Assembly (NCBI RefSeq): GCF_016863115.1
Contig: NZ_BOOG01000066.1
Coordinates: 1 to 35,838, forward strand
DNA: 35,838 nt
Direction of reading: 5' to 3'
From: Sphaerimonospora thailandensis
GTDB taxonomy: Bacteria; Actinomycetota; Actinomycetes; Streptosporangiales; Streptosporangiaceae
The notes beneath the pieces were generated by a model. That model saw only the letters and a program-made list of their open reading frames with translations. It did not search any database and was not told where the DNA came from. The number at the start of each line of letters is the position of its first letter. Position 1 is the stretch's first letter. A program made the position numbers and the translations under genes. Shown here piece by piece: positions 1-8,834 of this stretch.

Positions 1-76
1 CGTGGATGACCGCCTGGCGCGGTCGCGCAGGGTCCCAAGCTTCGCCGGCGACGCAGTGACGGCGATTGCGGCCTCC

Positions 77-409
77 TTACCGGCCCCTCAGGAGGCGGAG
101 GGCCTTCTCCTGCTCGAAGTCCAGTGCCCGGCGCGGCGCCGGGATCCGGCCGATGCGCACGCCCAGGTCCCGTACGGCCTGGCCGACGGCGGGCTCGGCC
201 AGGGCACGCAGCGCGAAGGCCAGCTCGGCGGGGGAGACGTCGAAACGGCGCTCCAGGTCCATCGCCTGACGGACGGCGACCAGCTCCTCGGGCCCGAACC
301 GCCGGTGGGCGCCCCGGTCGCGGATCGGCGGCAGCAGCCCGAGCGCCTCCCGGTAGCGCAGCATGCGGGGGGACAGACCGAGCCGTCTGGCGGCCTCCGT
401 GATCCGCAT
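77..409 (-). CDS. Short MerR-family transcriptional regulator
   Basis: The product (about 110 aa) opens with a MerR winged helix-turn-helix: [19 protein letters not shown], then [19 protein letters not shown] with the family's R-R-F at the end of wing 1, followed by a helical stretch (residues about 45-105) that would form the dimerisation coiled coil. No separate effector-binding domain follows, so it is a minimal MerR protein and the signal it senses cannot be read. I chose the ATG at 409. In-frame GTG codons at 421 and 418 are alternatives, because an AAGGA lies about 7 nt before the GTG at 421. The open frame reaches 484, but the extra residues do not look like MerR. The gene is divergent from ahcY and shares a region of about 170 bp with it, so control of ahcY or itself is possible but unproven. 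Family assignment is confident. Confidence 0.85.
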   Translation of the reverse strand: MRITEAARRLGLSPRMLRYREALGLLPPIRDRGAHRRFGPEELVAVRQAMDLERRFDVSPAELAFALRALAEPAVGQAVRDLGVRIGRIPAPRRALDFEQEKALRLLRGR

Positions 410-581
410 CGAAGCCACCACCTCCAGTTCCTTTTCGCCCACGCTAGACGTTTCCGGGCCGTTGCGGGAGCCGTACGAGCGCAATCCTCACATTCTTGTG
501 TCAGGTTCGCACGTGATCGGACGCACGGGGTGGATCGTGCCGCCTAAACTCACTGCGACGGACAATGGAGGGATGACACTC
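410..581. promoter_or_regulatory. Divergent intergenic region between the MerR gene and ahcY
   Basis: A -10-like TAAACT at 545-550 lies 32 bp ahead of the ahcY start, within GCCTAAACT (542-550). The identical 9-mer occurs ahead of mtrA (15091-15099). No good -35 hexamer sits 16-19 bp upstream. A small inverted repeat CACATTCTTGTG (489-500) and spaced arms GCACG/CGTGC (about 509-540) are possible operator elements. The ahcY ribosome-binding site GGAGGG is at 567-572. I could not recognise a SAH-riboswitch consensus here. Confidence 0.35.
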
Positions 582-2009
<1,428 letters not shown>

Positions 2010-2035
2010 CCGACCACCCCGCGCACCCACCTGCG

Positions 2036-2189
2036 GTGATCCTGCAGTTTCTCGCACACGAGATGGTTTCCGCTGGTCGGATGGGGTGTCGTTACTTCGT
2101 GATCTTGCAGTCGGAAATGCCGGACTGCAAGATCGCGGATGGTGTTCTCGCTGGTGACGGCACCTGACTGCGAGTTTTTGTAAGATCAC
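2036..2189. repeat. Nested palindromic intergenic element (two arm pairs)
   Basis: Two inverted repeats are nested. The inner pair is perfect: GATCTTGCAGTC at 2101-2112 and GACTGCAAGATC at 2123-2134, a 12-bp stem with a 10-nt loop. The outer pair is imperfect (14 of 20 matching): a 20-nt arm starting GTGATCCTGCAG at 2036-2055 and its complement ending GTAAGATCAC at 2170-2189. All four arms contain variants of GTGATCTTGCAG. A related half-element lies at 10284-10349. It starts 27 bp after the ahcY stop, so it may also end ahcY transcription, but there is no T-tract. It could be a REP- or MITE-like interspersed element; no coding content is seen. Confidence 0.7.
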
Positions 2190-2232
2190 GCCCGGGGGGT
2201 TGGGCAAGATAATGCCCTGGGAGGTTGGGGTG

Positions 2233-3492
2233 GTGGCAGAGGGGCTCGCCGAGGCGGGAGAGCGCCGCATCGGATGGGCGGCCAGGGCCATGCCGGTGCT
2301 GACCGCCCTCGGGGAGCGGTTCGCCGGAGAGCGGCCGTTCGACGGCCTGCGGATCGCCGCCTGCCTCCACGTCACCGCCGAGACCGCCGTGCTGCTGGGG
2401 GCGCTCAGGGCCGGCGGCGCCGAGATCGCGCTGGCCGCCTCCAACCCGTTGTCCACCCAGGACGACGTCGCGGCGGCCCTCGAGACGTACGGCATCGCGG
2501 TACACGCCCGGGCGGGAGTGGACAGGGGCACCTACTACCGGCATATCCACCAGGCACTGGACATCTCCCCGAACATCGTGCTCGACGACGGGTGCGATCT
2601 GGTCAACATCCTCCACACCGAGCGGGTGGAGTTGCTCGACACGGTCGCCGGCGGCTGTGAGGAGACCACGACCGGCATCATCCGGCTCCGTCAGATGGCC
2701 TCGGAGAACGCACTCCGCTTCCCCGTTGTCGCGGTCAACGACACCCGCACCAAGCGGATGTTCGACAACCGGTACGGCACCGGCCAGTCGACGCTCGACG
2801 GCATCATGCGGGCGACCAACGTCCTGCTGGCCGGCCGTACCGTCGTCGTGGCAGGCTTCGGCTTCTGCGGACGGGGAGTCGCCGAGCGGGCCAGGGGGCT
2901 GGGCGCGCGGGTGATCGTCACCGAGATCGACCCGGTGAAGGCGCTGGACGCCACGCTGCAGGGGTACGAGGTCCAGCCGATGGGCCGGGCCGCCGAGATC
3001 GGCGACGTGTTCGTCACCGTCACCGGCAACCGGGACGTCATCCGCGCCGAGCACCTGGCCGCCATGAAAGACGGCGTGATCCTGGCCAACGCGGGGCATT
3101 TCGACGTCGAGATCGACGTACGCGCACTGGAGGAGGCGGCGACCGCCGTGCGCTTCGGCATCCGCCCCAACACCGACGAGTACGTCATGGCCGACGGCAG
3201 GCGACTGCTGCTCCTGTCGGAGGGCCGTCTGGTCAACCTCACCGCGGCCGAGGGACATCCGGCGGCGGTCATGGACATGTCGTTCTCGGCTCAGGCCCTC
3301 GCCGTCGCCTGGCTCGCCCGCTCCACCTGGCTCGCCGAGGAGTCCGTACGGCTGCCGCCCGGCGTCCACGACGTACCGGCTGAGATCGACGCCGAGGTGG
3401 CCCGGCTCAAGCTCGCGGCCGCCGATGTCGAGATCGACACTCTCACCGACGCCCAGGAGCGATACCTCCACTCCTGGCGCCTCGGGTCCTGA
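2233..3492 (+). CDS. Second adenosylhomocysteinase-family enzyme, short archaeal/Thermotoga type
   Basis: This 419-aa paralog belongs to the SAHH family but to its shorter branch. Catalytic positions are kept: [12 protein letters not shown] (Asp), [13 protein letters not shown] (Glu), [19 protein letters not shown] (Lys, Asp, Asn; Thr replaces the Cys of the long type) and AGHFDVEID. The NAD fold [18 protein letters not shown] is intact. The insertion of the long type and the C-terminal KPDHYRY tail are absent; the protein ends YLHSWRLGS. Such short enzymes are typical of archaea and Thermotoga, and one methanogen member hydrolyses S-inosylhomocysteine, so the substrate here may be SAH or a deaminated or modified analogue. 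I prefer the GTG at 2233 (GGGAGG 8 nt upstream); TTG at 2200, ATG at 2212 and GTG at 2230 are also in frame. It follows ahcY on the same strand but is separated by a palindromic element. Confidence 0.9.
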   Translation: MAEGLAEAGERRIGWAARAMPVLTALGERFAGERPFDGLRIAACLHVTAETAVLLGALRAGGAEIALAASNPLSTQDDVAAALETYGIAVHARAGVDRGTYYRHIHQALDISPNIVLDDGCDLVNILHTERVELLDTVAGGCEETTTGIIRLRQMASENALRFPVVAVNDTRTKRMFDNRYGTGQSTLDGIMRATNVLLAGRTVVVAGFGFCGRGVAERARGLGARVIVTEIDPVKALDATLQGYEVQPMGRAAEIGDVFVTVTGNRDVIRAEHLAAMKDGVILANAGHFDVEIDVRALEEAATAVRFGIRPNTDEYVMADGRRLLLLSEGRLVNLTAAEGHPAAVMDMSFSAQALAVAWLARSTWLAEESVRLPPGVHDVPAEIDAEVARLKLAAADVEIDTLTDAQERYLHSWRLGS

Positions 3493-3506
3493 CTACGCCG
3501 AGGACA

Positions 3507-3550
3507 GGCGCGGCCGGAGGCGACCTCTCCCTTCGCCTTCCGGCCGCGCC
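3507..3550 (+). terminator. Strong GC-rich hairpin after the second SAHH gene
   Basis: The arms at 3507-3523 (GGCGCGGCCGG then AGGCGA) and 3533-3550 are complementary over about 16 bp with one bulge, around a 9-nt loop, starting 14 nt after the stop codon. There is no T-tract, as is usual in actinobacteria. A smaller 6-bp hairpin (GCAGGC/GCCTGC, 3566-3588) further on could serve the convergent RDD gene. Confidence 0.7.
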
Positions 3551-3650
3551 CGCCTCAACCCCACTGCAGGCATGCCCCAATGGCCTGCGACCGTCACAAG
3601 TGCCCCGCGAACAGGGAGATACACCCTCTGTTGGCGATAAATCCGAAAAA

Positions 3651-4577
3651 TCAAGTCGGTGGAACGAATCCCTCAGGTGTCGGCCCGGGTGGCGGTGCCT
3701 GCCCCGGACCGTGGGCCGCCGCCGGAGCGGGCGTCGCTCCGTATGCCCCAGAAGTGCCGTACGCCCCAGGAATGCCGTACGCGGACGGGGTCCCGTACGC
3801 GGGGGGCATGGTGGAGCGGCGGGCCTGCGCTCGGGTGAGGCGGATCTCGGTGCGGCGGCGACGTTCGGCCAGGACGGCGGCGAGGTAGGCATGCGGCGGG
3901 ACGCCCGGCGGAGGCGGCGGGGTGACGCGGGACATCACCTGGGCCGAGATCCGCGTCCCCATCTCGTGCTGGACGGCGGGGGCGAGTTGGTGCCAGCGCG
4001 AGAGGTACTGCCGGGCCGCGCCCGCCAGCTCGTCGGTGAGCTGGGAGAGCTCCAGTGTGGCCGCCCAGGAGGCGAGGTGCGGCGGCATGACCGGTGGCGG
4101 GCTCTGGCGTGGCCCGCGCTCCCCGATGACGATGGTGCCGGAGAAGACGTCGCCGAGCCGTTTGCCCTTCTCGTTGGCCAGCGAGGTGATGAGCGCCGGG
4201 GCTCCGGCGAACATCCAGAACTCCACGAACCCGGCGAGCCCGCGAAACAGCGCCTGCCGGAAGCGTTCGGGGCCGCCGTCGTCGCTCACCACCCGAAGGC
4301 CGAGTGCGAGCTTGCCGACGCTGCGGCCTCTGCTGATGGTCTCGAACGCGACCGGATAGGCCACGATGACGAGCACGGTGAGCAGGATGTTCAGGCCCAC
4401 GGCCAGCGCGTCGTCGACGATCGGGGAGGCGTACGCGACGAGCAGGTAGACCCCGATGAGCAGGGTCATCTGGATGAGCCAGTCGATCAGGAACGCCAGG
4501 GCGCGGCTGGAGAGCTGGGCGACCCGCACCTCGACGACGACGGCCTCGCCGGTCACGACTTCGGACACACTGCGCAC
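3651..4577 (-). CDS. RDD-family membrane protein with Pro/Ala/Tyr/Gly-rich C-terminal tail
   Basis: The 308-aa product starts with about 20 residues and then an RDD domain. The family's Arg is in SSRALAFLIDWLIQ with the first Asp just after it, and TISRGRSVGKLALGLRVV is the second conserved segment. Three membrane segments lie at about residues 27-49, 55-77 and 110-130. LGDVFSGTIVIGERGP closes the domain. A soluble helical stretch follows, then a low-complexity tail with an AYGxP-type repeat (MPPAYGTPSAYGIPGAYG). RDD function is not established; some members are linked to ion transport. The GTG at 4577 has GGAG 6 nt upstream. It is divergent from the SpoIIM gene with a gap of only 48 bp, the same pairing as mycobacterial Rv3695/Rv3694c, so the two probably act in one envelope process. 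Confidence 0.85.
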   Translation of the reverse strand: MRSVSEVVTGEAVVVEVRVAQLSSRALAFLIDWLIQMTLLIGVYLLVAYASPIVDDALAVGLNILLTVLVIVAYPVAFETISRGRSVGKLALGLRVVSDDGGPERFRQALFRGLAGFVEFWMFAGAPALITSLANEKGKRLGDVFSGTIVIGERGPRQSPPPVMPPHLASWAATLELSQLTDELAGAARQYLSRWHQLAPAVQHEMGTRISAQVMSRVTPPPPPGVPPHAYLAAVLAERRRRTEIRLTRAQARRSTMPPAYGTPSAYGIPGAYGTSGAYGATPAPAAAHGPGQAPPPGPTPEGFVPPT

Positions 4578-4625
4578 CCTATCTCCACCGCCCTGATCGT
4601 CCCCGAGCCCGATAAGGTCCGATGC

Positions 4626-5618
4626 GTGGACATGGATGCGTTCGTCGCCGTGCACGGACCGGTTTGGGACCGGCTCGACGAGCTGGTACGGCGGCGCCGG
4701 AGCCTTGACGGAGCCGAGGTCGACGAGCTGATCGAGCTCTACCAGCGGGCGACCACGCACCTGTCCATCGTCCGGTCCGGTTCGGCGGACGCGATGCTCG
4801 TCGGTCGGTTGTCGTCGCTGGTCGCGCGGGCCCGCTCGGCGGTTACCGGGGCGCACAGCCCGGCCTGGCGGGAGGTCGTCCGGTTCTTCACGGTGTCGTT
4901 CCCCGTGGTGGCCTACCGGGCCTGGCGGTGGTGGCTCGGCGCGGCACTCGGGTCGCTCGCCGTGGCGTATGTGCTCGCCGTGTGGGTGGTGCAGGACCCC
5001 GCGGTACAGACCGTCCTCGGCACTCCGGAGGAGGTCAGGCAGCTCGTCGAGCATGATTTCGCCGACTATTACTCCGAGCATCCGGCGGCGTCGTTCGCCG
5101 GCCAGGTATGGGTGAACAACGCCTGGGTGTCGCTGCAGGTCATCGTCTCGGCGATTCTGCTCGGGCTGCCGATTCCGTGGATTCTCTGGCAGAACGCCGC
5201 GAACCTGGGCATCATCAGCGGGCTGATGCACGCCCACGGCAAGGCAGACGTGTTCTGGGGACTGATCCTGCCGCACGGCATGCTGGAGTTGACCGCGGTC
5301 TTCCTCGCGGCCGGGGTGGGCATGCGCCTGGGCTGGACGGTGATCGACCCCGGACCCCGGCGCCGGGGGGAGGCACTGGCCGAGCAGGGGCGGGCCGTGA
5401 TGAGCGTCGCCCTGGGGTTGGTCGCCGTGCTGCTGGTGTCCGGGCTGATCGAGGCCGGGGTCACCCCGTCGGGCCTGCCCACGTGGGCCCGCATCGCGAT
5501 CGGCGCGCTGGCCGAGGTGCTCTTCCTCACGTACGTGATCGTGTTCGGTCGCCGGGCCGTACGCGAGGACGAGACCGGTGACATCGAGGACGCCCCCGAC
5601 CTGGCTCCTACGGCCTGA
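4626..5618 (+). CDS. SpoIIM-family integral membrane protein
   Basis: This 330-aa protein matches the stage II sporulation protein M family as found next to MoxR/DUF58 genes in actinobacteria. A soluble N-terminal helical region (MDMDAFVAVHGPVWDRLDEL, about residues 1-90) is followed by about five membrane segments, including WWLGAALGSLAVAYVLAVWV and IVSAILLGLPIPWILWQNA. The conserved stretch NLGIISGLMHAHGKADVFW-GLILPHGMLELTAVFLAAGVG contains the family's LPHG-E motif. The C-terminus is charged and cytosolic. GTG at 4626 is preferred because AAGG lies 8 nt upstream; ATG at 4632 is further from it. In Bacillus SpoIIM acts in peptidoglycan remodelling during engulfment. The role of actinobacterial members is unknown. 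It begins 48 bp from the divergent RDD gene. Confidence 0.9.
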   Translation: MDMDAFVAVHGPVWDRLDELVRRRRSLDGAEVDELIELYQRATTHLSIVRSGSADAMLVGRLSSLVARARSAVTGAHSPAWREVVRFFTVSFPVVAYRAWRWWLGAALGSLAVAYVLAVWVVQDPAVQTVLGTPEEVRQLVEHDFADYYSEHPAASFAGQVWVNNAWVSLQVIVSAILLGLPIPWILWQNAANLGIISGLMHAHGKADVFWGLILPHGMLELTAVFLAAGVGMRLGWTVIDPGPRRRGEALAEQGRAVMSVALGLVAVLLVSGLIEAGVTPSGLPTWARIAIGALAEVLFLTYVIVFGRRAVREDETGDIEDAPDLAPTA

Positions 5619-5643
5619 CGTCGTTCCTGACCAATTTAGGTAG

Positions 5644-5767
5644 CCCGAAATTCGGATATTCGAGTCATCCGTATTCTGACCAGTTTTGCCAGTGATGTCA
5701 GGGGTAGCAGGTGACAAAACTAGAATTTAATTCGCAGGGCTGACAAACCCGACATTCGGGCTATACG
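5644..5767 (+). promoter_or_regulatory. Promoter of the GPP34 gene with repeated palindromic operator-like sites
   Basis: CTGACA (5740-5745), a 16-nt spacer and TATACG (5762-5767) make a plausible vegetative promoter. Transcription would begin about 5774, only a few bases before the GTG at 5778, and there is no Shine-Dalgarno, so the mRNA may be leaderless. The spacer is almost filled by CCCGACATTCGGG (5748-5760), a perfect 5-bp inverted repeat. A sister site CCCGAAATTCGG lies at 5644-5655, and both are followed by a TAT triplet. A repressor binding the downstream copy would block the promoter. The AT-rich stretch contrasts with its surroundings. Confidence 0.5.
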
Positions 5768-5777
5768 ATCGCCTCTC

Positions 5778-6506
5778 GTGACTGGAGCCGATCTTGCAGG
5801 TCCCCTCCTGGCCAACGATCTCTACTTCGTCATACATGACGACAGAACGGGCCGGATGCGGCTGCATCCCCGGCTGACCGGGCTCGGTCTGGCCGCTGCC
5901 ATCGTGGGTGAACTGATGCTCGCCGGGTGGATCACCATCCGGCTCGCCGCGGGTCAGGCGCGGCTCGCCCCGGTCGGCACGCCTCCCGGAGGCGTCGTCT
6001 CCGCGCCGGGTACGGCCCCGCGAGGCACGGTGATGGTCGGCGCGGTCGGCGCGGTCGGTGTGGCGCCGCCGGCCGACGTGGTCACTCGGAGCGCGCTGGC
6101 CCACATCTCCGCCGAGCCGGCGCATTCCCTCCAGACCTGGCTGCAGTTCCTCGCCCGTACGGCTCACGCCGACGTGGCCGCCCGCATGACGGAGGCCGGG
6201 CTGCTGCGGCGTCCCCCCGGCAGACGGCTGCCGCGCCGGGCCCGGCCGCAGGCTCCCGTCGATCCCAACACGGCACTGTGGCCGGTCGGCCGTCTCAACC
6301 TCGCGATCCAGCGCGGTCAGCGACTTGACACGCGCGAGGCGCTCCTGCTGGGACTGGTCGTCGCGACCACGGTCGCCCGGACAGTCCTGTGGGAGCCGGA
6401 CTCGAGACACCTGTCCGACTCGATCGCCACCCTCCCGGCGCCGTTCCGGGAACTGATCGCCCAGACCAAGGCCGCTGTCGGCGACGCCGTCATCAGCCCC
6501 CGGTGA
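5778..6506 (+). CDS. GPP34 (GOLPH3/Vps74-like) family protein
   Basis: The 242-aa product has the GPP34 opening (PLLANDLYFVIHDDRTGRMRL-HPRLTGLGLAAAIVGEL) and the later LNLAIQRGQRLDTREALLLGLVVATT and LPAPFRELIAQTKAAVGDAV segments typical of actinobacterial members. Eukaryotic GOLPH3 binds phosphatidylinositol-4-phosphate at the Golgi. Bacteria lack that compartment, and the role of the many actinobacterial paralogs is unknown; membrane association is likely. A Gly/Val/Ala-rich low-complexity stretch (about residues 70-100, GTVMVGAVGAVGVAPP) interrupts the fold. The GTG start has no Shine-Dalgarno, consistent with a leaderless transcript. It heads a three-gene group (GPP34, permease, acetyltransferase) on the plus strand that lies inside an otherwise conserved MoxR-type locus. 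Confidence 0.85.
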   Translation: MTGADLAGPLLANDLYFVIHDDRTGRMRLHPRLTGLGLAAAIVGELMLAGWITIRLAAGQARLAPVGTPPGGVVSAPGTAPRGTVMVGAVGAVGVAPPADVVTRSALAHISAEPAHSLQTWLQFLARTAHADVAARMTEAGLLRRPPGRRLPRRARPQAPVDPNTALWPVGRLNLAIQRGQRLDTREALLLGLVVATTVARTVLWEPDSRHLSDSIATLPAPFRELIAQTKAAVGDAVISPR

Positions 6507-6514
6507 AAGTCCCC

Positions 6515-6574
6515 CTGCCAAAGTGCCCCCTGCCAAAGTGCCGACTGCCAAAGTGCCGACTGCCAAAGTGCCGA
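6515..6574 (+). repeat. 15-bp tandem repeat, four copies
   Basis: The unit CTGCCAAAGTGCCSM is repeated at 6515-6529, 6530-6544, 6545-6559 and 6560-6574. The last three copies are identical (ending CCGA) and the first ends CCCC. A degenerate piece (GTGAAAGTCCCC) precedes it. The array fills most of the 102-bp gap between the GPP34 and permease genes. The 15-bp period keeps every frame open, but no coding role is supported. Confidence 0.9.
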
Positions 6575-6608
6575 TGAAAACCGACACCCCTCTCCACGGA
6601 GTTTCCGC

Positions 6609-8087
6609 ATGTCCCTGACAGAGCACAGAACTACGAGCGCCGTCTCGGCGGCGCTGGCCAAAGACCGCCTCGGCGTGCCGTCCGTGGTGTTCTTCGTCAT
6701 GTCGGCGGCGGCCCCGCTGCTGGTCACCGCCGGCGTGGTGACCACCGCCTACGCCGTAACCGGCGTGACCGGCGTTCCGCTGGCGTACATCCTGCTCGGC
6801 GCCATTCTGGGGCTGTTCGCCGTCGGATTTGTGACGATGTCCCGCTACGTGGTGAACGCAGGCGCGTTCTACGCGTACACCGCGAAAGGCCTCGGGCGGC
6901 CGGTGGGCGTGGCGACCGCCTGGGTCGCGCTGCTGGCCTACAACGCACTCGTACTGGGCCTCTACGGCATCATCGGGTCGGCCGTCGAACCGCTGCTCGG
7001 TGACTGGTTCGGGATCTCGCCGCCGTGGTGGCTGATCGCGCTGGTCTTCTGGGCGCTGACCGGGGTGCTCGGCCTCATGCGGGTGGACGTGAACGGGAAG
7101 ATCCTGGCAGTTCTGCTGCTGTCCGAGATCGCCTTCGTCATCGTTTTCGACATCGCGGGCTTCTTCCACCCGGCCGCCGCCACCGGCTTCAGTCCGGAGG
7201 TCTTCAACCCCGGCAACTTCTTCGCCCCCGGCTTCGGCGCTCTGCTCGCGATATGCGTCGCGTCCTTCTCGGGTTTCGAGTCGTCGGTGGTCTTCGCCGA
7301 GGAGACCAAGAACCCGAAGCGGACAGTGCCGCTCGCGACCTACCTGGCGCTCGCCGTCATCACCGTTCTGTACACCATCTCGTCGTGGGCGATGATCGTG
7401 CCGGTCGGCACCGATGAGATCGCAGAGGCGGCCGGAGAGCAGGGTCCCGGTCTCCTGTTCGGCCTGGCGGAGCAGCACCTGGGATCGACGATCTCGACGA
7501 TCGGCTCGGTCCTGTTCGCGACCAGCATCGTCGCGGCGATGATCGCGTTCCACAACACGACCTCTCGCTACATCTTCGCGCTCGGGCGGGAGAACGTCCT
7601 GCCCGCGGCCTTCGGCCGTACCCACCCGCGGACCGGCGCCCCGTTGCTGGGATCGCTGAGCCAGAGTGTCCTCGGTCTGGTGGCGATCGTCATATACGCG
7701 ATCTTCAGCTCGGATCCGCTGGTCGAGATGTTCTTCACCCTGGGCTCGTTCGGCGGCTTCGGCCTGTTGGTGTTGCTGACGACCACCTCGGTCGCGGTGT
7801 TCGCCTTCTTCGCCAAAAATCCCGGGCTGAAGAACGCCTGGCGCACCCAGATAGCCCCGGGCATCGCCTCGGTGCTGCTGTTCTGTGTGCTCGGACTCGC
7901 GCTGATCAATTTCGACAAGATTCTCGGCGTGGAGCCCGACTCCCTGCTCCGCTGGCTCCTGCCCGCCCTGTACCTCCTCGGCATCGGGCTCGGCATCGCC
8001 TGGGCGATGTTCCTGCGCGCCAAACGCTCAGAGATCTACGCCAACATCGGCCTGGGCGCCCAGGCCGCGGTCAGGAGGAGCAGTTGA
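6609..8087 (+). CDS. APC-superfamily amino-acid permease
   Basis: This 492-aa protein has about twelve membrane segments and belongs to the amino acid-polyamine-organocation superfamily. It opens with the usual soluble stretch and LGVPSVVFFVMSAAAPLLV, has VNAGAFYAYTAKGLGRPVG in TM2-3, the characteristic FSGFESSVVFAEETKNPKRTVPLA loop after TM6, and FHNTTSRYIFALGRENVLP-type sequence in TM8 leading to the cytosolic loop. Solute uptake driven by proton symport or exchange is the family mechanism; the substrate cannot be deduced. The ATG at 6609 has CGGAG 7 nt upstream. It sits 102 bp after the GPP34 gene and is translationally coupled to the next gene. Confidence 0.9.
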   Translation: MSLTEHRTTSAVSAALAKDRLGVPSVVFFVMSAAAPLLVTAGVVTTAYAVTGVTGVPLAYILLGAILGLFAVGFVTMSRYVVNAGAFYAYTAKGLGRPVGVATAWVALLAYNALVLGLYGIIGSAVEPLLGDWFGISPPWWLIALVFWALTGVLGLMRVDVNGKILAVLLLSEIAFVIVFDIAGFFHPAAATGFSPEVFNPGNFFAPGFGALLAICVASFSGFESSVVFAEETKNPKRTVPLATYLALAVITVLYTISSWAMIVPVGTDEIAEAAGEQGPGLLFGLAEQHLGSTISTIGSVLFATSIVAAMIAFHNTTSRYIFALGRENVLPAAFGRTHPRTGAPLLGSLSQSVLGLVAIVIYAIFSSDPLVEMFFTLGSFGGFGLLVLLTTTSVAVFAFFAKNPGLKNAWRTQIAPGIASVLLFCVLGLALINFDKILGVEPDSLLRWLLPALYLLGIGLGIAWAMFLRAKRSEIYANIGLGAQAAVRRSS

Positions 8088-8677
8088 CCGAGATCATCCG
8101 GATCAAGCCCAGCTCGGAGGCGGCCGACACGGTCGGCGCGATCATCGCGGAGTCCTTCCACGACCTCGCGGTCTCGAACTGGCTCGTCCCGCCGGACGAC
8201 GACCGCCGTCGGGTGCTGCCGCCGCACTTCGCCATGTTCGTCGAGCACGCCTTCACCTACGGCGAGGTCTACGCGACGGCTGACATGTCCGCGGTCGCGG
8301 TGTGGTTCGACAACATCGCCTCGCCCATCCCCGAGGTCCCGGACATCGGGCCCCGCATGGAGGTGCTCGCCGGTCCACATGCCGAGCGCTTCGGGCTGCT
8401 CGGCGAGGCGATGGACAAGCATCATCCGCACGAGCCGCACTGCTATCTCGGGTTTCTCGCCGTGCTGCCGAACCGGCAGGGCCAGGGGCTGGGCAGCCTG
8501 CTGGTGGCCGAGCACCATCGCAGGCTCGATGCGCAGGGGACGGCCGCGTACCTGGAGGCCTCCAGCCCCCGCAGCCGCGAGTTCTACCTGCACCACGGCT
8601 ACGCGGACCTTGGTGAGCCGCTGATCCTGCCCGACGGCCCGCCGATGTTCCCGATGTGGCGCCCCCCGGCCTCCTGA
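8084..8677 (+). CDS. GNAT-family N-acetyltransferase
   Basis: The 197-aa product has a GNAT fold. The acetyl-CoA-binding motif A is LGFLAVLPNRQGQGLGSLLV (Q-G-Q-G-L-G), followed by the late-strand motif AYLEASSPRSREFYLHHGYA. The N-terminal third (HDLAVSNWLVPPDDDRRRVL) resembles actinobacterial GNATs of the kind often annotated only as acetyltransferase. The acceptor is unknown. The TTG start at 8084 overlaps the permease stop (TTGA) and follows AGGAGG (8073-8078), so translation is coupled and both genes are probably one operon. Acetylation of a transported amine or amino acid is a reasonable guess but has no direct support. Confidence 0.88.
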   Translation: MTEIIRIKPSSEAADTVGAIIAESFHDLAVSNWLVPPDDDRRRVLPPHFAMFVEHAFTYGEVYATADMSAVAVWFDNIASPIPEVPDIGPRMEVLAGPHAERFGLLGEAMDKHHPHEPHCYLGFLAVLPNRQGQGLGSLLVAEHHRRLDAQGTAAYLEASSPRSREFYLHHGYADLGEPLILPDGPPMFPMWRPPAS

Positions 8678-8691
8678 ACTCTTTTAACCGT

Positions 8692-8731
8692 CCCGTACGG
8701 AGGCTCAACGTGAAGGAAGCTTCCGTACGGG
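8692..8731. terminator. Perfect 10-bp inverted repeat between convergent genes
   Basis: CCCGTACGGA (8692-8701) and TCCGTACGGG (8722-8731) form a perfect stem with a 20-nt loop, 15 nt after the acetyltransferase stop and about 100 nt beyond the end of the convergent DUF58 gene. It is placed to serve as a terminator for the plus-strand group; the palindromic arms themselves could also bind a protein. The rest of 8732-8834 shows nothing recognisable. Confidence 0.6.
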
Positions 8732-8834
8732 CACCGGGATCGGGCACCGCAGTGCTCGCCGAGCATTTCGACGGCGTCGCCATTCCACCTCACCGGACCC
8801 ACGGCTCTGGTTTCTCCGATCCATGCGGCTGCTC

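Noticed and set aside
1-76. Possible end of an upstream gene
   Set aside because: The 76 bases are too short to show a frame or motif convincingly; nothing can be supported.
410-484. Longer MerR start at 484
   Set aside because: The extra 25 residues have no MerR similarity and the domain begins at MRITEAARR; nearer starts at 409-421 have better ribosome-binding sites.
410-581. SAH riboswitch upstream of ahcY
   Set aside because: I could not find the conserved core of the SAH aptamer. A covariance search would decide; a significant hit would overturn this.
6515-6574. CRISPR array
   Set aside because: The repeat units are contiguous without spacers; the same applies to 34896-34975. No cas genes are present.
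5727-7625. Minus-strand open frame of 632 codons opposite the GPP34 and permease genes
   Set aside because: It crosses a promoter, a minisatellite and two recognisable plus-strand genes; the product is Arg/Gly/Asp-rich without motifs.
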